Source: Colius striatus
Lineage: Eukaryota > Chordata > Aves > Coliiformes > Coliidae
Direction: 5' to 3'
DNA length: 64,000 nucleotides
Assembly: GCF_028858725.1 (NCBI RefSeq)
Contig: NC_084776.1
Span: 3,906,001-3,970,000 of the forward strand
Under the pieces are notes generated by a model. That model ran no database searches. It saw only the letters and a program-made list of their open reading frames with translations, and was not told the DNA's origin. Positions 60,701-64,000 of the stretch are shown here, one piece after another. A program made the translations under genes and the position numbers. Position 1 is the stretch's first letter; each line of letters starts with the position of its first letter.

Positions 60701-63434
60701 CTATGAATATAGGTTCATTATGGTACACACCTGCAGACAATAGAGGGTTTTGCTTTGTGTACCACCTGCAGACACAACAACAGGATGAGGAAATACTCTA
60801 AAAATAGAAAAAGACTCCCAGCTAAGAGAAGCAGAATAACATCAAGCCTACATTAGAATGCACTTAGATAATTAAAAGCACTGAGGTCTTAAAGAGGTGT
60901 AATGCAAGAGGGAACACTTTTGACCTTAAAGTTTATTCTTAAGTTCTCATTAGCTTCATAGGTAAGAACATGTGGTAGCTAGCATAGGCAATGATTGACC
61001 TTTGCATATCATCATCTTGTTGCTTTTATTGACTGGTTTTGCCTAATTGCATCAACTGTTGTTGGTTTCCCTTTCAGTCCTCCCTTGGCTCCAAATTTGA
61101 CAACTGACAAACTGTCAAGGCAGCACAACGATGGAGACTACTATTCAGGTGAGACATTTTGCTGTGAGTTGGTTTAATTAAACATTCAAAGTTTTTGGAC
61201 TTATATGATTCTGGTCGTTTTGGGAATTTAGAGGAATGCCAGGAATGTTCTCCCAAGTATCTTCTATCATTTTCTTTTGGTACAGTTTTTTATGAGCACA
61301 TCTGATGCAAAGGTTGGTTCCTAAATCTGCTCAGACACTTGTAGCAATATTAAGGAATGAGAAAGCATGGTAAAAGTACTTTCTGTTTTAGACAGCTTTG
61401 ACACAGCTATAAGAAAACTATTTCAGAGAGGAAAGCTGAGTTGTAGCACATGGTCCATGATGCAGGCACAGCAGAATGATGTTTACTTGTCACGACTGGG
61501 CATGTTTCATCCCAAGATCTCAGTGCACTTTACGGGGATTGGTGGACACGTTGCTTAGAGCACTTGCTGTCAACAGTTACCCCTTGGGTAGTTTTTGACT
61601 GATCATTGAAAAAGCCACATTCTTCCCACCTGTGTTATATGGATGTCTCAGGTGTGACTCTAAAAGTGGAATTTCTCATATATAAATAAACATAATGACA
61701 GTAGGAGTTGCAGCTGTGTAACTCATTTGGCCATAGTAAGTATTTTGTCAGCTCAACTTTTGCTTTAATATTTTAGGATCAGGTTACATTGAAGACAATG
61801 AAAACCACATGAAATCAACAGATGAGAGTAAAGGTAATTTCATACTTAAGCAATGGTTATTTCTAAATTGCTTTACGATTGAAAGTTGAAATGTTTTCTG
61901 ATGGTAGCAATTAGGAAGAGATGGGTTCAGTCCTTACCTTTTTCTCTTTGATAGTGGGGAAGACTCTTTCCTTTGAGCTTAGTTCCTCTTCCTTATGTTG
62001 ACAATTATGATGATAGGACCTGTTTACCAACTGCATTAAGAAGTGTAATTAGTTGTGATTATCTGCATGTGTGTCAGGGAAAAAAATGGGTTCAGCCCTT
62101 ACCTCCTGGGCAGGGTTGGGCAGTTTCCAGGGCTGAAATGGGCAGCTTCATTGAAACTAACTAGGCTACTGCAGATCTCCCTACCAAATGTGAAAAACAA
62201 GCCTATTATTCATATACCTCTAAAAATAACAGTACCTATTCTGCATTTGCATGGCAATAGCTTTTACTTCAGGAAGCAAAAGGAAGGAGCTTAGAGTAAG
62301 TGCATGGAAGTTACTCCATTGTGGCCTGAAATACTCAAATTAGAGCTAGGGAGATGTTCTGATGCAAAACAAACACACAGACAGAAGAAACATAAAAACC
62401 TAAGGCTATGTTGATCACTCAGAATCACTACTGTTGTAGGAAGCCTGTCATTTAAACTTTATTAACTAACAGACCACCTTAAACACTGGTTTTGGTTTGC
62501 TCAGCTTTGTTTTTTTCTCTTCTCTGACCAATGCTGCTGTGAAACATGACTGTTCTGATCATTAGATCTTGCTCTACTTTCTGTTCTGAAAAATCCACAA
62601 GCAGTTCTGCAGGATTCCAGCCTGGATGACTGTTGTGGCTCCTTCCAACTTTTACAAGAGTCTAGTAAGAACCATCTCCACCCTAAGGAAAAGAGAGTAG
62701 AAAGCAAGAGCTGTTTCTTGTGTCAGTTGTATCCAGGTAGCCAGTCAGCCAGCAGTCTTAATAAATCAGGTGTCTAATCATTGTTGGCTTTCTGTGGCCA
62801 CTGTGTCAGAGAAACATTTTGGGGAGGAAGATGAGTTGCTGTTGAGTGCTACATGAAAGTGTTGAAATTGCAAGTATGAGAGTTGATGAGGGAAGCCATG
62901 GAAGACCTAGAGGAGCCTTTAAATGTGAGGAAAGTAGAGAATGGGAAGTGTCCTGCCCTAGCAGCTATAGAAAAGGAGGAAAATGTAATAGTAGGGAGAG
63001 AAATGGAAAAGAGAGGAGCTGGAGCAGGAATATGTGCAAATGTCAGAAAATTCCCTGCTCCATTTGTGTGGTGCCACTTTTGAAGGGGTTAAATTGAAAG
63101 GAAGACTTTTAGGCACAGTTTGCACATCCCACAGTTTCAGAAATCTGGCCTGAGTTTGTCTGCTGCCTTTCAGATTGGGGTGACCCTTAGGAATGGGTTG
63201 GCCTTGTAGAGTAACTCACATCTACCATAAAAAGGGCCTGATCCTGCACCTATCAAAGTCAATGAGGACCTGTCCATTAATTTCAGTGGCAACAGGATCA
63301 GGCCCACAGTTCAAATGAAGCATGCAGTCCTCCAAAGAAACATCTTCTTGGTATTTTTGGGGCAGGACCTGACCTTGAGAGTGCTGAGGTGGAGTACACT
63401 GAAGTTGAAGTATCAACGCTCGATCCTCACAGAG
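51769..63434 (+). CDS. PECAM1: PECAM1 (CD31), cell adhesion receptor, partial at the 3' end
   Basis: Exons: 51769-51802, 51933-51959, 53726-54019, 54923-55222, 55309-55578, 55942-56202, 57182-57463, 58963-59244, 59655-59762, 60608-60635, 61078-61148, 61777-61833, 63366-63434. They total 2083 nt, about 694 codons, in one frame. The human protein has 738 residues. The signal peptide is MYLALLVIFLQC, followed by a 27-nt mini-exon (SELYTEDR). Six Ig domains, one per phase-1 exon, each keep both cysteines (ICHAD/YECTV, LRCEL/FDCFA, LECST/YLCKV, LSCSV/YTCKA, LICRS/YRCDA, FLCSV/YYCVA). The TM helix lies in exon 9 (VIAAFVLIPMAGAVALALWW), followed by KKKK. Exons 10-13 encode the cytoplasmic tail, including the first ITIM, VEYTEV. 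The second ITIM exon (human TVYSEV) and the stop are not in the window, so the gene runs off the right edge. It acts in homophilic adhesion and SHP-2 signalling at endothelial junctions and on leukocytes and platelets. Confidence 0.95.
52492..52866 (-). other. Unexplained 124-codon open frame in PECAM1 intron 2
   Basis: A continuous minus-strand frame of 124 codons in AT-rich intron sequence, longer than neighbouring frames. It has hydrophobic and aromatic content (for example SWYNSYFLFTQLDEQVQWK) and no family that I recognise. It could be a decayed retrocopy or transposon piece, or chance. Confidence 0.25.
63234..63305. mobile_element. 72-bp palindromic MITE-like element in PECAM1 intron 12
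   Basis: Perfect 13-bp terminal inverted repeats: GGGCCTGATCCTG (63234-63246) and CAGGATCAGGCCC (63293-63305). Between them is the AAGTCAATGAGG / TTAATTTCAGTGG interior typical of short amniote MITE-like repeats, of the kind called Chompy in crocodilians. I see no clear target-site duplication. It ends 60 nt before the ITIM exon acceptor. Confidence 0.6.
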
Positions 63435-64000
63435 GTAATAAACTGTCTGGCCTCTATGGTTACGTTTTGGGAGCAGCTCTGGGCATGTTGCTACTCCCTG
63501 ACACTGGTCTGATATTGGCATAGGTGAATGTAAGTGCAGGCTGTGGTTTGTGTGCATGACAGTTTCATGCCAGTAGCACTCTAGATGTTGCTGTGGCAAC
63601 CATCCTGTTGTTTGTTGTAGCCCTCCTTCCCCTGGGGTCCTCTTTGTGCACTCGCCCTTCCCATCCATATGAGTTCTGTGCAGAGCAGGGCTCCCAGCCA
63701 GAGCTGTGGCTCTGAGCAGAAGGCAACCTGCTGTAAATCTGCATGTTAGAGAGTCCAGGTCCACTGAGAGCCACTTGAGGTTAGCCACAGGGTAGGAGAA
63801 TGGAGACAACCAGAAGAATTTCCTCCTTTATAAAGGGATTGGTTGAAGGGTCAACGCTGTAATTCACCTGTGTGAGAGAAGGAAGAGAGGCCAGCACAGA
63901 TTTAGTGTCTCAGTCTGGAGAGGCCTGGATTTTCTACTACATTAAAAGGGAAAAGAGAATATTGATGCCCAGACAACTTTGGGCTCCTACCTGGAGTTCT

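Noticed and set aside
62570-62665. Text resembling a CR1 3' end (CCTGGATGACTGTTGTGGCT then CCTTCCAAC)
   Set aside because: Only two short phrases match and the terminal ATTCTRTG units are absent; too weak to call a repeat.
63435-64000. Search for the last PECAM1 exons (second ITIM)
   Set aside because: No segment with a TVYSEV-like motif and correct splice sites is present; the gene must continue past the window.

Overview
The window is vertebrate nuclear DNA with multi-exon genes, GT-AG introns and CpG-island promoters. Two CR1-type retrotransposon tails ending in the (ATTCTRTG)-style terminus, compact introns and the protein sequences point to a bird, probably a galliform such as chicken (inference). 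Gene content and order match the human 17q23-24 block PECAM1-MILR1-POLG2-DDX5-CEP95-SMURF2, shown here in inverted orientation. I rebuilt exons by eye from splice sites, reading phase and remembered vertebrate orthologues. Each complete gene model closes in a single reading frame.

Layout from left to right: (1) 1-2660, the probable 3' UTR tail of SMURF2 (+), with no coding sequence, ending at an AATAAA. (2) 4099-19892, CEP95 on the minus strand, 21 coding exons and 858 codons, convergent with SMURF2. (3) 19893-23737, a spacer holding the CEP95 CpG-island promoter, an AT-rich stretch, a CR1 fragment and the DDX5 CpG-island promoter with CRE and TATA-type elements. (4) 23738-30302, DDX5 (+), 13 coding exons and 603 codons, with all DEAD-box motifs. 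Its introns hold a miR-3064 hairpin whose 3p arm forms the exon 12 acceptor, a miR-5047-like site at a possible poison exon, and a 78-nt stop-free intron. (5) 32681-37540, POLG2 (+), 8 exons and 463 codons. (6) 38711-42546, MILR1 (allergin-1) on the minus strand, with two Ig domains, a TM segment and an ITIM. (7) 42547-51768, a 9.2-kb divergent intergenic region with no gene I can support. (8) 51769-63434, PECAM1 (+), with six Ig domains, a TM segment and the first ITIM. The last coding exon or exons, carrying the second ITIM, lie beyond the right edge.

Functionally the window joins housekeeping genes (RNA helicase, mitochondrial replicase subunit, centrosomal protein) to a head-to-head pair of ITIM-bearing Ig-superfamily receptors, MILR1 and PECAM1, whose matching phase-1 Ig exons are consistent with common origin. 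The most interesting signals are the three RNA-level features in DDX5 and the avian MILR1 structure.
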